From JAYRSJ01 sp041920215 (lineage in GTDB: Bacteria; Pseudomonadota; Gammaproteobacteria; Burkholderiales; Burkholderiaceae_C), in the NCBI GenBank assembly GCA_041920215.1, contig JAYRSJ010000029.1, forward strand, positions 1 through 45,987: 45,987 nucleotides of DNA, given 5' to 3'. The notes beneath the pieces were generated by a model. The model was not told where the DNA came from, made no database searches, and saw only the letters and a program-made list of their open reading frames with translations. Positions 27,747-36,991 of this stretch are shown here, in pieces (within the stretch, counting starts at the first letter, position 1; each line of letters opens with the position of its first letter). A program made the translations under genes and the position numbers.

Positions 27747-28619
27747 TCACCGCGAGCCCGGCGGGCTCGGGTCGGCGCGAATGGCAAGGCGGGCGGCGCT
27801 GACGCGGGGCTGCCCCCCCAGGTCGCGACGGCAGCCCAGATACTCCAGGCCGGCGCTCCTGCATAGGGCTGCGACTGGAGCCTCCTGGTCATAGCCATGC
27901 TCCAGCAGCAGCAGGCCGCCTGCTCGCAGATGCTGCGGTGCGCCAGCCACGATGGCCCTGAGCGCATCCAGGCCGTCCCCGCCGGGCGTCAGGGCTTGCC
28001 TGGGTTCGTGACGCAATGCCGGCAGATGCGGGTCGTCAGCAGCGATGTACGGTGGGTTGCTGACAATCAGGTCGAACAGGCGTCCCGGCAAGGCCTGCCA
28101 CCAGTCACCCTGGTGGAACCGAATCGCCAGCCCCAGGCGCGCTGCATTCGCAGCAGCCATGGCCAAGGCCTCGGCGCTCAGGTCCAGCGCTTCGACCTGG
28201 GCTGCCGGGTGGCGATGTTTGATGGCCAGCGCGATCGCGCCGCTGCCGGTGCCCAGGTCCACCACCTCGGGCGCCGCACCTGCCTGAGCCAGCCATTCCA
28301 GCGCCCAGTCGACCAGGGTCTCGGTGTCGGCGCGCGGCACCAGGGTATGGGCGTTGACCCGCAGTGCCAGACCATGGAATTCCTGCTCGCCCAGCAGATA
28401 GGCCGCTGGCACATCGGCCAGACGCTTGTTCAGCCAGTCGCGGTAGCACTGCGATTGCTCGGCCGTCAATGCATGGTCTTCATGGATCAGCAGCCAGCTG
28501 CGAGGTTGGCCCAGCAGGGCCGCCAGCAGCAACTGTGCATCCAGGCGCTCCAGGCCCAGGCCCTTGGCATGGCGCAGTGCATGGCCGACAGTCGCCAATA
28601 TCGGCTCAGCGGCGGACAT
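27747..28619 (-). CDS. prmC: Release factor glutamine methyltransferase, 290 aa
   Basis: It methylates the glutamine of the GGQ loop in release factors. The N-terminal helical domain (about 1-85) is followed by VVDLGTGSGAIALAI (cofactor loop) and LIVSNPPYIAADD (NPPY catalytic motif). It starts directly at the prfA stop (TGATG, sharing one base), so enzyme and substrate are translationally coupled. The C-terminal 15 residues are a short extra tail. Confidence 0.95.
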   Translation of the reverse strand: MSAAEPILATVGHALRHAKGLGLERLDAQLLLAALLGQPRSWLLIHEDHALTAEQSQCYRDWLNKRLADVPAAYLLGEQEFHGLALRVNAHTLVPRADTETLVDWALEWLAQAGAAPEVVDLGTGSGAIALAIKHRHPAAQVEALDLSAEALAMAAANAARLGLAIRFHQGDWWQALPGRLFDLIVSNPPYIAADDPHLPALRHEPRQALTPGGDGLDALRAIVAGAPQHLRAGGLLLLEHGYDQEAPVAALCRSAGLEYLGCRRDLGGQPRVSAARLAIRADPSPPGSR

Positions 28620-29701
28620 CAGCGGCCCTCCTCCAGCGCCGCCAACTGCTCAGCGGCCTGGGCCGCCTGCAGGCCACGGATTACATCGCCCAGATCGCCA
28701 TCCATGATGGCGCCCAGCTTGTAGAGGGTCAGATTGACGCGATGGTCGGTCAGCCGACCCTGGGGGAAGTTGTAGGTGCGTATGCGGTCACTGCGATCGC
28801 CGCTGCCGATCAGGCTCTTGCGCTGGGCCGCCTCCTTGGCCGCGCGCTCGTTCTTTTCTTTGTCGCGCAGGCGCGCGGCCAGCACGGCCATGGCCTTGGC
28901 CTTGTTACGGTGCTGGCTGCGGTCGTCCTGGCACTCGGCCACCAGGCCGGTCGGCAGATGGGTGATGCGGATGGCGCTGTCGGTCTTGTTGACGTGCTGG
29001 CCGCCGGCGCCGCTGGCGCGGAAGGTGTCGATGCGCAGCTCGGCCGGGTTGAGCTGGATCTCCTCGGCCTCGTCGGGCTCGGGCATGACCGCCACCGTGC
29101 AGGCGCTGGTATGTATGCGGCCCTGGCTCTCGGTCGCTGGCACGCGCTGAACTCGGTGGCCTCCCGATTCGAACTTCAGCTGACCGTAGACCTGCTCGCC
29201 CTCGATGCGCAGCACCAGTTCCTTGTAGCCCCCCAGGTCGGACTCGTTGGCCGACAGAACCTCGCTGCGCCAGCCCTGGCTCTCGGCGAAGCGCAGGTAC
29301 ATGCGCGCCAGATCCGCGGCAAACAGCGCCGACTCGTCACCTCCGGCACCGGCCCGGATTTCCAGAAATGCCGGCCTGTCGTCGTCCGGATCGCGCGGCA
29401 GCAGGGCCAGGCGCAGCGCCTCATCCAGCGCCGCGATATCTGCCTCGGCCGCCGCGATCTCCTCACGCGCCATCTCGGCCATCTCGGGGTCGGCCAGCAG
29501 TTCGCGGGCAGACTGCAGGTCCTGCTCGCGCTGCTGATAGCGGCGGTAGCGTTCGACCAGGCCGGCGACCTCGCTCTGCTCGCGCGTTAGTGCGCGGTAG
29601 CGCTTCATATCGGCAGCGACGCTGCCATCGGCGAGAGTGTTGTCCAACTCGGCGAGGCGGAAAGCCAGGCGCTCGAACTGCTGGCGCAGCGAATCTTTCA
29701 T
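28619..29701 (-). CDS. prfA: Peptide chain release factor 1, 360 aa
   Basis: RF1 reads UAA and UAG. The tripeptide PAT is visible in VQRVPATESQG (an SPF would indicate RF2), and the GGQ loop is in SGAGGQHVNKTDSA. The long N-terminal helical part (1-100) and length are normal. The frame includes a TTG five codons upstream, but the ATG at 29701 gives the usual start MKDSLRQQFERL. The ribosome site is weak. It is the middle gene of hemA-prfA-prmC. Confidence 0.96.
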   Translation of the reverse strand: MKDSLRQQFERLAFRLAELDNTLADGSVAADMKRYRALTREQSEVAGLVERYRRYQQREQDLQSARELLADPEMAEMAREEIAAAEADIAALDEALRLALLPRDPDDDRPAFLEIRAGAGGDESALFAADLARMYLRFAESQGWRSEVLSANESDLGGYKELVLRIEGEQVYGQLKFESGGHRVQRVPATESQGRIHTSACTVAVMPEPDEAEEIQLNPAELRIDTFRASGAGGQHVNKTDSAIRITHLPTGLVAECQDDRSQHRNKAKAMAVLAARLRDKEKNERAAKEAAQRKSLIGSGDRSDRIRTYNFPQGRLTDHRVNLTLYKLGAIMDGDLGDVIRGLQAAQAAEQLAALEEGR

Positions 29702-29779
29702 GGAAGCAGGCGGCAAGAGCGTTAGAGGGCAGGGGCCACCTGTCGTGGCTGCCCCCGCGGAAGCGGCGCTACCGCTGCG

Positions 29780-31081
29780 CTAATGCTCGGCCGGGTCGCG
29801 CGGGCTGTTGCGCAAAAACAGGCGGGAGACCGTCTGGGCTAGTTGCACCCGGTGCTCGCCCTCGCTGGCGTGCAGCTCGGCCATGGCGCCATGCAGCATC
29901 TTCTGCGTCAGACCGCGCGACAGCGCCTCAAGCACCGCCTCGACATCCTCGCCGCGGGCGAGCAGCTTGCGTGCCTTGGCGATCTCGAGCTGACGCCATT
30001 CGTCGGCTTGGCCGTGAAGGGCCTGGATCAGCGGCACAGTGTTGCGCTGACCCAGCCAGTGCACAAAGCTCTGCACGCCTGCCTCGACGATGGCTTCGGC
30101 CTGCTGTACCGCCGCCTGGCGCTTCTCACCGGCGCTCTGCACCAGCGTGGACAGATCGTCGACGGTGTAAAGATAGACATCGTCCAGCTGCGCGACCTCA
30201 GGCTCGATATCGCGCGGCACCGCCAGATCGACCATGAACATGGGGCGGTGTCGGCGCTGCTTCAGTGCACGCTCTACCGCGCCCAGGCCGATCAGCGGCA
30301 GGCTGCTGGCGGTGCAGGAGATCACCGCATCGAACTCGTGCAGGCGCTGCGGCAGGTCCGACAGGCGCACCGCCTCGGCACCGAGCCGGCCAGCCAGTTT
30401 CTCGCCACGTTCCAGCGTGCGATTGGCCACCGCCATGGCCAGCGGCGTGCGGGCCGCGAAATGGGTGGCCACCAGCTCGATCATCTCGCCCGCGCCGACG
30501 AAGAGCACCTTGATCTTGGCCAGATCCTCGAAAAGCTGCGCGGCCAGACGCACTGAGGCGGCGGCCATGCTGATCGAGTGGGCGCCGATCTCGGTGGAGC
30601 TGCGCACCTCCTTGGCCACCGAGAAGCTGCGCTGGAAGAGCTGGTGCAGCGTCGTGCCCAAGGTGCCGGCCTCCTGGGCCTCGCGCACCGCCTGCTTGAG
30701 CTGACCGAGGATCTGGGGTTCGCCCAGCACCATGGAGTCCAGGCCGCTGGCCACGCGGAAGGCATGGCGTGCCGCAGCACTGCCCTCCATCACATAAGCA
30801 TGATCCAGCAGCGCCGAGCTGCCGACGCCACCTATGCCTGCCAGCCAGTCGACCGCCGGCTGCACCATGGCGGGGCTGCCGGCGACATAGAGCTCGGTGC
30901 GATTGCAGGTGGACAGCAATGCCGCCTCCGGGGCCTTCGCCGGTCTGCGGCTGGCAGCACCCTGCAGCTGGCTGCGGAAGCCCAGCAGGGTAGGCGCCAG
31001 CTGATCCAGCGAGAACGCGAAACGCCCCCGCAGGTCAACCGGCGCGGAGTTGTGATTCAGACCGAGGGCGAACACGCTCAT
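29780..31081 (-). CDS. hemA: Glutamyl-tRNA reductase, 433 aa
   Basis: First committed enzyme of the C5 haem pathway: it reduces glutamyl-tRNA to glutamate-1-semialdehyde with NADPH. Visible: ALGLNHNSAPVDLR at the start, LLSTCNRTELY with the catalytic Cys, GEPQILGQLKQA, and the nucleotide-binding VLFVGAGEMIEL. The frame is open 14 codons upstream, but MSVFALGLNH is the family start. There is no ribosome site, and TATAAT ends only 6 bp before the ATG (see the promoter entry). It heads the prfA-prmC operon. Confidence 0.95.
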   Translation of the reverse strand: MSVFALGLNHNSAPVDLRGRFAFSLDQLAPTLLGFRSQLQGAASRRPAKAPEAALLSTCNRTELYVAGSPAMVQPAVDWLAGIGGVGSSALLDHAYVMEGSAAARHAFRVASGLDSMVLGEPQILGQLKQAVREAQEAGTLGTTLHQLFQRSFSVAKEVRSSTEIGAHSISMAAASVRLAAQLFEDLAKIKVLFVGAGEMIELVATHFAARTPLAMAVANRTLERGEKLAGRLGAEAVRLSDLPQRLHEFDAVISCTASSLPLIGLGAVERALKQRRHRPMFMVDLAVPRDIEPEVAQLDDVYLYTVDDLSTLVQSAGEKRQAAVQQAEAIVEAGVQSFVHWLGQRNTVPLIQALHGQADEWRQLEIAKARKLLARGEDVEAVLEALSRGLTQKMLHGAMAELHASEGEHRVQLAQTVSRLFLRNSPRDPAEH

Positions 31082-31087
31082 GTGGTG

Positions 31088-31093
31088 ATTATA
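31088..31093 (-). promoter_or_regulatory. -10 element TATAAT directly before hemA
   Basis: A perfect TATAAT on the minus strand ends 6 bp before the hemA ATG, so transcription would start at or next to the start codon. The best -35 candidate, TTGGCA (31115-31120), is 21 bp away, longer than usual, and is part of an inverted repeat TTGGC-agc-GCCAA (31108-31120) that could be an operator. Confidence 0.45.
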
Positions 31094-31183
31094 AAATTTG
31101 CACCTCGTTGGCGCTGCCAACAATGCGTGCTCGGCGCGCCTGCCGCTTGACGCGCATCAATATCCACCCGGATTCTCACCTTC

Positions 31184-31456
31184 ATGAGCCCACTCAATGC
31201 GATTTGGCATTTGGCCACCTGGCTGGCGCCCGCCTGGTGCGTCGCGGCTTTGATGGCCTTGGGTCTGAAGCTGCTGTGGCGCAGCGAGCTGCGTACGCTG
31301 GCCTGGCGGCGTCTGCTCATCTGGGGAGGGGTGGGCGGTAGCGCAGGGCTGTTGGTGGCCCTACTGCTGCTGGGGCGGGACGGCAAGATGGCGGGCTACG
31401 GCCTCATGATCCTGGCCATCGCCCTGCCGCAGTGGTGGCTCAGCCAGCGGCGCTGA
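31184..31456 (+). CDS. Small membrane protein of unknown function, 90 aa
   Basis: Three hydrophobic segments (about 10-30, 45-62 and 68-84) separated by short basic loops suggest an integral inner-membrane protein; the end is WWLSQRR. I do not recognise a family, but small proteins of this character are common next to hemA in Burkholderiales. It is divergent from hemA (102 bp apart) and its 3' end overlaps the convergent miaB by 17 bp. The ribosome site is weak. No function can be proposed. Confidence 0.7.
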   Translation: MSPLNAIWHLATWLAPAWCVAALMALGLKLLWRSELRTLAWRRLLIWGGVGGSAGLLVALLLLGRDGKMAGYGLMILAIALPQWWLSQRR

Positions 31457-32789
31457 GCGGGGGCTCGTCTACCAGCGCAACCTCGCCACGCAGCGAGTGC
31501 GCGAAAGCCTGAGTGATCCTGACATCGACCAACTGATTCATCAGACGCGGCTGACCCATGAAATTGACGATGCGATTGCACTCGGTGCGCCCCATCAGCT
31601 CACTGGCGTCCTTGCGCGCATGTCCGCTGACCAGGATCTTTTGCGTGCTGCCCACCATGCGCTCGCTGATCGTCAGCGCATGCGCCTCGATCGCCGCCTG
31701 CAGCTCCTGCAGACGCTTTACCTTGGTCTCGTAAGGTGTCGTGTCGTCCAGATTGGCCGCCGGCGTGCCGGGGCGCGGGCTGAAGATGAAGCTGAACGAA
31801 GCATCGAAGCCGACATCGTGCACCAGCTTCATCAGCTTGACATGATCGTCCTCGGTTTCGCCGGGAAAGCCGACGATGAAGTCGCTGGCGATACGAATAT
31901 CCGGCCGGATGGCGCGCAATCTCTTGATGATGCTTTTGAACTCCAGCGCCGTGTAGCCACGCTTCATCGCCATCAGGATGCGGTCGCTGCCATGCTGGAC
32001 TGGCAGGTGCAGGTGGTTGACCAGCTGCGGCACCTTGCCGAAGGCCTCGATAAGACGTTGACTAAACTCGTTAGGGTGGCTGGTCGTGAAGCGCAAGCGC
32101 TGGATGCCCGGAATCTCGGACGCGTACTCGAGCAACAGGGCCAGGTCGGCATATTCGCTGCTGTCGCCCATCTTGCCGCGGTAGGCGTTGACGTTCTGAC
32201 CCAGCAGGTTGATCTCCATCACGCCCTGGTCGGCCAGGCCGGCAATCTCGGTCAGCACGTCATCAAAGGGGCGTGACACTTCCTCGCCGCGGGTGTAGGG
32301 GACGACGCAGTATGAGCAGTACTTGGAGCAGCCCTCCATGATGGAGACGAAGGCGCTGGCGCCCTCGACCTTGGCGGGCGGCAGCTTGTCGAATTTCTCG
32401 ATCTCGGGGAAGCTGATGTCCACCTGGGGGCGACGTAGTTCGCGGCGTGCGTCCAGCATCTGCGGCAGGCGGTGCAGGGTCTGCGGGCCGAACACCACAT
32501 CTACATACGGCGCCCGCTCGATGATGGCGGCCCCCTCCTGGCTGGCCACGCAGCCGCCCACGCCGATCAGCACACCCTTCTGTTTCAGATGCTTGACCCG
32601 ACCGAGGTCGCTGAAGACCTTCTCCTGCGCCTTCTCGCGCACCGAGCAGGTGTTGAATAGGATCAGATCGGCCTGTTCCACGTCTTGGGTCTGTTCATAG
32701 CCCTGGGCAGCGCCCAGCACATCGGCCATCTTGCCCGAGTCGTACTCGTTCATCTGGCAGCCGAAGGTCTTGATGAATACTTTCTTCAT
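31440..32789 (-). CDS. miaB: tRNA-2-methylthio-N6-dimethylallyladenosine synthase, 449 aa
   Basis: A radical-SAM enzyme that methylthiolates i6A37 in tRNAs reading UNN codons. The UPF0004 domain carries TFGCQMNEYDS (C10), FNTCSVREKA and GVGGCVASQEG; the radical-SAM motif is MEGCSKYCSYCVVPYTRG (CxxxCxxC). A C-terminal TRAM domain follows from about residue 375. Length is normal. It converges with the small membrane protein gene. Confidence 0.96.
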   Translation of the reverse strand: MKKVFIKTFGCQMNEYDSGKMADVLGAAQGYEQTQDVEQADLILFNTCSVREKAQEKVFSDLGRVKHLKQKGVLIGVGGCVASQEGAAIIERAPYVDVVFGPQTLHRLPQMLDARRELRRPQVDISFPEIEKFDKLPPAKVEGASAFVSIMEGCSKYCSYCVVPYTRGEEVSRPFDDVLTEIAGLADQGVMEINLLGQNVNAYRGKMGDSSEYADLALLLEYASEIPGIQRLRFTTSHPNEFSQRLIEAFGKVPQLVNHLHLPVQHGSDRILMAMKRGYTALEFKSIIKRLRAIRPDIRIASDFIVGFPGETEDDHVKLMKLVHDVGFDASFSFIFSPRPGTPAANLDDTTPYETKVKRLQELQAAIEAHALTISERMVGSTQKILVSGHARKDASELMGRTECNRIVNFMGQPRLMNQLVDVRITQAFAHSLRGEVALVDEPPLSAAG

Positions 32790-32888
32790 GATGGGTGGCC
32801 CTGCTAAAGGCTGTTGTGCTGGCGCAATGGCGTGATTGCCGACCCAGCGGCGGGCGGCTGTCGTCGGCTGGCGATCACCAGCAGCAGC

Positions 32889-33272
32889 TCAGCGCTTGGT
32901 CCAGATCTGGGAGGCGGGGTCGAAGCTCCAACTCGCCGCTTCCTGTGGCGTGCGGGGCCAGGTCTTGTTGGCTTGCTCTGCTGGGTTGAGCACCCAGACT
33001 TCCATCAGCAGGCCCGAGGTCTGCTCGACGGTGTAATGCACAAGCAGCTTCTGCCCAGCGACGCTCGCGGGTTGCAGCAGCAGATGGGTGTCGCCGCGCA
33101 GGCGGGCACCAGGAGCCAGCCGGGCGGCTTGGCCGTTGAGGCTCACGTCGGGCGCTTGCAGCACCACCAGTTCGCCGCGCAGCGCATAGGCGGGGAAGGG
33201 GCGGTGCACCTGGGCCTGGGCCGAGATGCTGATCGTGCTGGCTGCGAAGGCCAGGAGGGCACAGCGGTACAT
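32889..33272 (-). CDS. Unknown exported protein, 127 aa
   Basis: I do not recognise this family. A signal peptide is visible in MYRCALLAFAASTISISAQA with a likely cut after AQA. The mature part is beta-rich (YALRGELVVLQAPDVSLNG, LLLQPASV, KLLVHYTVE) and ends with a polar segment rich in Trp and Ala. It may be a small periplasmic protein. The frame is open 40 codons upstream, but those residues are not protein-like and the signal peptide fixes the start. The terminator at 33352 lies upstream of it, separating it from tRNA-Met. Confidence 0.7.
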   Translation of the reverse strand: MYRCALLAFAASTISISAQAQVHRPFPAYALRGELVVLQAPDVSLNGQAARLAPGARLRGDTHLLLQPASVAGQKLLVHYTVEQTSGLLMEVWVLNPAEQANKTWPRTPQEAASWSFDPASQIWTKR

Positions 33273-33351
33273 GGTATCTGTCCAGTGGCTGCGTTGATCT
33301 AAGGGCGGACGTTGGCCGGAATTTCTTACGAAACCCGCAGACGGTAAAGCA

Positions 33352-33380
33352 AAACGGCCCGAGGGTTGCTCGGGCCGTTT
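33352..33380. terminator. Strong bidirectional terminator after tRNA-Met
   Basis: AAACGGCCCGAG-ggttg-CTCGGGCCGTTT has 12 perfect pairs. On the minus strand it is followed by TGCTTT and stands 28 bp past the tRNA-Met 3' end. Confidence 0.85.
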
Positions 33381-33407
33381 ACTTTTGTGCACATTGCACT
33401 TGTGTTT

Positions 33408-33484
<77 letters not shown>

Positions 33485-33592
33485 TCAAGCCCACCATTCT
33501 AGCCAGCTTTTGCGAGACAATGCAAGGACTCGATAGATTTTTTTATCAGCCCGTCGCTGAGAGCTGTCCGAGGGTGAGCGAGAACGCGATCC

Positions 33593-34684
33593 ATGTTTAG
33601 TTTTTTCAAGAAGAAGTTTGGTTCTGCGCCGGCTCCCGCGCCTGCAGTCGAGCCTGCTGCCCCGTCTGCCGCCCCGCCTCTCGCGCCTTTCCAGCCCGAG
33701 CTTGCTGCGCCGGCTGCAGCCCCCGCGATGCCGGCGTCGGACTCTTCTGCTGCGTCTGCCCTGGTTGCCGTGCAGCCTGCGCCTGAGCGCCGCAGCTGGC
33801 TGGACAAGCTGCGTCAGGGCTTGCGCAAGACCGGCTCAAGCATCGCCCAGGTGTTCACCGGCACCCAGATCGATGACGCGCTCTATGAAGAGCTGGAGGC
33901 GGCCCTGCTGATGGCCGATACCGGCGTCAAGGCGACCGAGTTCCTGTTGTCGGACCTGAAGCGTCGGGTCAAGGAGAGCAAGGCCAGCGAGCCGGCGGCG
34001 GTGCGGGGCCTGCTGGTCGAAGCCTTGAGCGAACTGCTGCAGCCGCTGCAGAAGTCGCTGCAGGTGGGTGAGCACAGCCCGACCGTGATGATGGTTGTGG
34101 GCGTCAACGGCGCCGGCAAGACCACCAGCATCGGCAAGCTGACCCGCCATCTGGCCGAAGCCGAGCAGAAGGTGCTGCTGGCCGCGGCCGACACCTTCCG
34201 TGCGGCGGCGCGTGAGCAGCTGTCGGTCTGGGCCGACAGGGCGCGGGTCGAGATCATCAGCCAGGAGGGCGCCGACCCCTCGGCTGTGACCTTTGATGCG
34301 GTCAATGCAGGTCGCGCGCGTGGCTGCGATGTGGTGATTGCCGATACCGCCGGCCGGCTGCCCACCCAGGTTCATCTGATGGAAGAGCTGAAGAAGATCA
34401 AGCGGGTCATCGCCAAGGCACAAGAGGGTGCGCCGCACGAGGTACTGCTGGTGGTTGATGGCAATACCGGCCAGAACGCGCTGACCCAGGTGCGGGCCTT
34501 CGACGATGCCCTGGGCCTGAGTGGCCTGATCGTCACCAAGCTGGACGGCACGGCCAAGGGTGGGGTGCTGGCGGCCATCGCCCGCGAGCGGCCGATCCCG
34601 GTCTACTTCATCGGCGTGGGCGAAAAGCTTGAAGATCTGCAGACCTTCAATGCGCGCGAGTTCGCGCAGGCCTTGCTGGAATGA
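33593..34684 (+). CDS. ftsY: Signal recognition particle receptor FtsY, 363 aa
   Basis: FtsY is the membrane-bound receptor for Ffh-ribosome complexes. Residues 1-65 are Ala/Pro-rich, in place of the acidic A-domain of E. coli. The NG domain follows: GVNGAGKTTSIGKL (P-loop), AADTFRAAAREQL, IADTAGR, TKLDGTAKGG and FIGVGEKLEDL. MFSFFKKKFG at the start is common in this group. It converges with ffh, its partner gene, 39 bp away. Confidence 0.96.
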   Translation: MFSFFKKKFGSAPAPAPAVEPAAPSAAPPLAPFQPELAAPAAAPAMPASDSSAASALVAVQPAPERRSWLDKLRQGLRKTGSSIAQVFTGTQIDDALYEELEAALLMADTGVKATEFLLSDLKRRVKESKASEPAAVRGLLVEALSELLQPLQKSLQVGEHSPTVMMVVGVNGAGKTTSIGKLTRHLAEAEQKVLLAAADTFRAAAREQLSVWADRARVEIISQEGADPSAVTFDAVNAGRARGCDVVIADTAGRLPTQVHLMEELKKIKRVIAKAQEGAPHEVLLVVDGNTGQNALTQVRAFDDALGLSGLIVTKLDGTAKGGVLAAIARERPIPVYFIGVGEKLEDLQTFNAREFAQALLE

Positions 34685-34685
34685 C

Positions 34686-34707
34686 GAAGCGGGCCTCGGC
34701 CCGCTTC
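34686..34707. terminator. Hairpin between convergent ftsY and ffh
   Basis: GAAGCGGGC-ctcg-GCCCGCTTC has 9-bp perfect arms directly behind the ftsY stop. There is no T-tract on either strand, but it may still limit read-through between the two genes. Confidence 0.6.
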
Positions 34708-34723
34708 GGTGACTTGGGCCGGC

Positions 34724-36115
34724 CTATTTCATTCCTGGCGGCATCATTCCGCCCAGGGCTTTCATGCCCCCCATCTTCTTCATCATCTTCATCAGGCCGC
34801 CGCCCTTCATCTTCTTCATCATGCCCTGCATCTGGTCGAACTGATTCAGCAGGCGGTTGACCTCCTGGATCTGCACGCCTGCGCCCGCAGCGATGCGGCG
34901 TTTGCGGCTGGCCTTGCTCTTGCCGTCCATCAGCAGGCTGGGGTGGCGACGCTCCTTGGCCGTCATGGCGTTGAGGATGCCTTCCATGCGTTTCATGTCG
35001 CGCTCGGCCCGGTCCATGTCACCCTGGCCGGCCTTGGCGGCCATCTGGCTGGGCAGCTTGTCCATCAGGCTGGACAGACCGCCCATCTTCTTCATTTGTG
35101 AGATCTGCGCGAGGAAGTCGTTCAGATCGAAGCCGTCGCCCGACTTGAGCTTTTCGGCCAGCTTCTGGGCGGAGGCCATGTCCACGCCCTTGGTGACCTC
35201 CTCGACCAGGGCCACGATATCGCCCATGCCCAGCACACGGCCGGCATGACGCTCGGCGTCGAACACTTCCAGGCCGTCGAGCTTCTCGGACACCCCAGCG
35301 AACTTGATCGGTGCGCCGGTAATCTGGCGCACCGACAGCGCGGCGCCACCGCGCGAGTCGCCGTCCAGCTTGGTCAGCACCACGCCGGTCAGCGGCAAGG
35401 CCTCCTTGAAGGCGCGGGCGGTATTGATCGCATCCTGGCCCTGCATCGCGTCGACGACGAACAAGGTCTCGACCGGGTTCAGCGTGGCATGCAGATCGCG
35501 GATCTCGGCCATCAAGGCCTCGTCGATCGCGAGGCGGCCCGCGGTATCGACCAGCAGCACGTCGAAGTAATGGCGGCGCGCGTAGTCGATCGCGGCCAGC
35601 GCGATGTCATGCGGCTGCTGGTCCGGAGCCGAGGGGAACCACTCGGCGCCGGCCTGGCCGGTGACGGTCTTGAGCTGCTCGATGGCGGCCGGGCGGTAGA
35701 CGTCGGCCGAAACGGTCAGCACCTTCTTCTTGCGCTTTTCGATCAGGTGCTTGGCCAGCTTGGCGGTGGTGGTGGTCTTGCCCGCACCCTGCAGGCCTGC
35801 CATCAGGATCACCGCCGGCGGCTGGGCGGCCAGATTGATGTCCGATACGCCGTCGCCCATCGTGGCAGCCAGTTCCTTGTGCACCACGCCAACCAGGGCC
35901 TGACCGGGCGAGAGCGAGCCGACGACCTCGGTGCCCAAGGCCTTGTCCTTGACGCGTGCGATGAAGTCGCGCACCACCGGCAGGGCCACGTCCGCTTCCA
36001 GCAGGGCCATGCGCACCTCGCGCAACATGTCCTGCACATTGCTTTCGGTGATGCGGGCCTGGCCGCGCATGGTTTTGACAAGGCGGCTGAGGCGGTCGGT
36101 CAGATTGGAGGCCAT
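34724..36115 (-). CDS. ffh: Signal recognition particle protein Ffh, 463 aa
   Basis: Ffh binds 4.5S RNA and signal peptides as they leave the ribosome. N-domain (1-85), G-domain with GLQGAGKTTTTAKL, DTAGR and TKLDGDSRGG, and a methionine-rich M-domain ending MKALGGMMPPGMK are all present. The frame is open 11 codons upstream, but MASNLTDRLS is the usual start. It is divergent from the CcsA-like gene, 48 bp apart, an arrangement also seen in E. coli with ypjD. Confidence 0.96.
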   Translation of the reverse strand: MASNLTDRLSRLVKTMRGQARITESNVQDMLREVRMALLEADVALPVVRDFIARVKDKALGTEVVGSLSPGQALVGVVHKELAATMGDGVSDINLAAQPPAVILMAGLQGAGKTTTTAKLAKHLIEKRKKKVLTVSADVYRPAAIEQLKTVTGQAGAEWFPSAPDQQPHDIALAAIDYARRHYFDVLLVDTAGRLAIDEALMAEIRDLHATLNPVETLFVVDAMQGQDAINTARAFKEALPLTGVVLTKLDGDSRGGAALSVRQITGAPIKFAGVSEKLDGLEVFDAERHAGRVLGMGDIVALVEEVTKGVDMASAQKLAEKLKSGDGFDLNDFLAQISQMKKMGGLSSLMDKLPSQMAAKAGQGDMDRAERDMKRMEGILNAMTAKERRHPSLLMDGKSKASRKRRIAAGAGVQIQEVNRLLNQFDQMQGMMKKMKGGGLMKMMKKMGGMKALGGMMPPGMK

Positions 36116-36163
36116 CGGGGTTCGCGCCACCGGCGTGGGGACGCGCAAAAGTACACTGTGGCA

Positions 36164-36991
36164 ATGATTTTATCGTTCGCCTCATCGGGCCCTGCGGCCG
36201 CGGCCCTGGCCACCGTCAGTTTCGGCGCCGTGCTGGCCTACGGCACAGCGGCGGCGGCAGCTGAATCCGTGTTGACGCGCTGGCGCAGCCTGCATGCAGC
36301 GCTGGTGCTGGGCTGGGTGCTGCATCTGGCTGCCTTGCTGGTCGACATCGTCGGGCTGGGCGGCGGCGATGCCGGGGCCCGCTTCGGTTTTGCGCCAGCG
36401 CTGTCGTTGACGCTGTGGCTGGTGGTGGCGGTCTATCTGGTCGAGAGCCGCTTCGTGCCGATGGCGGGTGCACGCCGCCTGCTCGCCCTGCTGGCCGCGC
36501 TGGCGGTGCTGACGGCACTGCTGTTCCCGGGCGAGGCACGCCCGCAGGCGGGCTCGCCCTGGGCGCCGCTGCACTGGGTGCTGGGCCTGGTGTCCTACGG
36601 CCTGTTCGGCGTGGCGGTGCTGCACGCCGCATTGCTCAACCGCGCCGAGCGTCAGCTGCGGCTCAAGAGGGCGAACAGCCCGGGTGGCATGCCCTTGCTG
36701 CGGCTGGAGCGCCTGACCTTCCAGTTCGTCGGTGCGGGCGTGGTCGTGCTGTCGCTGGCCTTGCTGCTGGGCTGGTGGTCCGCGCCGCAGTGGCGCTGGG
36801 ATCACAAGACCCTGCTCTCGGTGCTGGGCTGGCTGGTGCTGACGGGGCTGCTGACCGGCCGGCGCGTTTTCGGCTGGCGCGGCCGGCGCGCGACCCGCTG
36901 GCTGTACTTTGGTGCGGCCCTGCTGCTGCTGGCCTATGCGGGCTCGCGCTTCGTGCTCGAAGTATTGCTGCAGCGTGGTGTCGGAGGCTGA
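36164..36991 (+). CDS. CcsA/YpjD-like membrane protein, 275 aa
   Basis: An integral membrane protein with about eight hydrophobic segments. The segment WWSAPQWRWDHKTLLS near residue 205 resembles the Trp-rich haem-handling motif of CcsA/CcmC-type proteins. Its place next to ffh matches E. coli ypjD, a CcsA relative of uncertain function. It starts at ATG 36164 with no clear ribosome site; TACACT ends 6 bp before the ATG. The stop is directly followed by the next gene's ATG, so it begins a run of four coupled genes ending in pilR. Confidence 0.85.
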   Translation: MILSFASSGPAAAALATVSFGAVLAYGTAAAAAESVLTRWRSLHAALVLGWVLHLAALLVDIVGLGGGDAGARFGFAPALSLTLWLVVAVYLVESRFVPMAGARRLLALLAALAVLTALLFPGEARPQAGSPWAPLHWVLGLVSYGLFGVAVLHAALLNRAERQLRLKRANSPGGMPLLRLERLTFQFVGAGVVVLSLALLLGWWSAPQWRWDHKTLLSVLGWLVLTGLLTGRRVFGWRGRRATRWLYFGAALLLLAYAGSRFVLEVLLQRGVGG

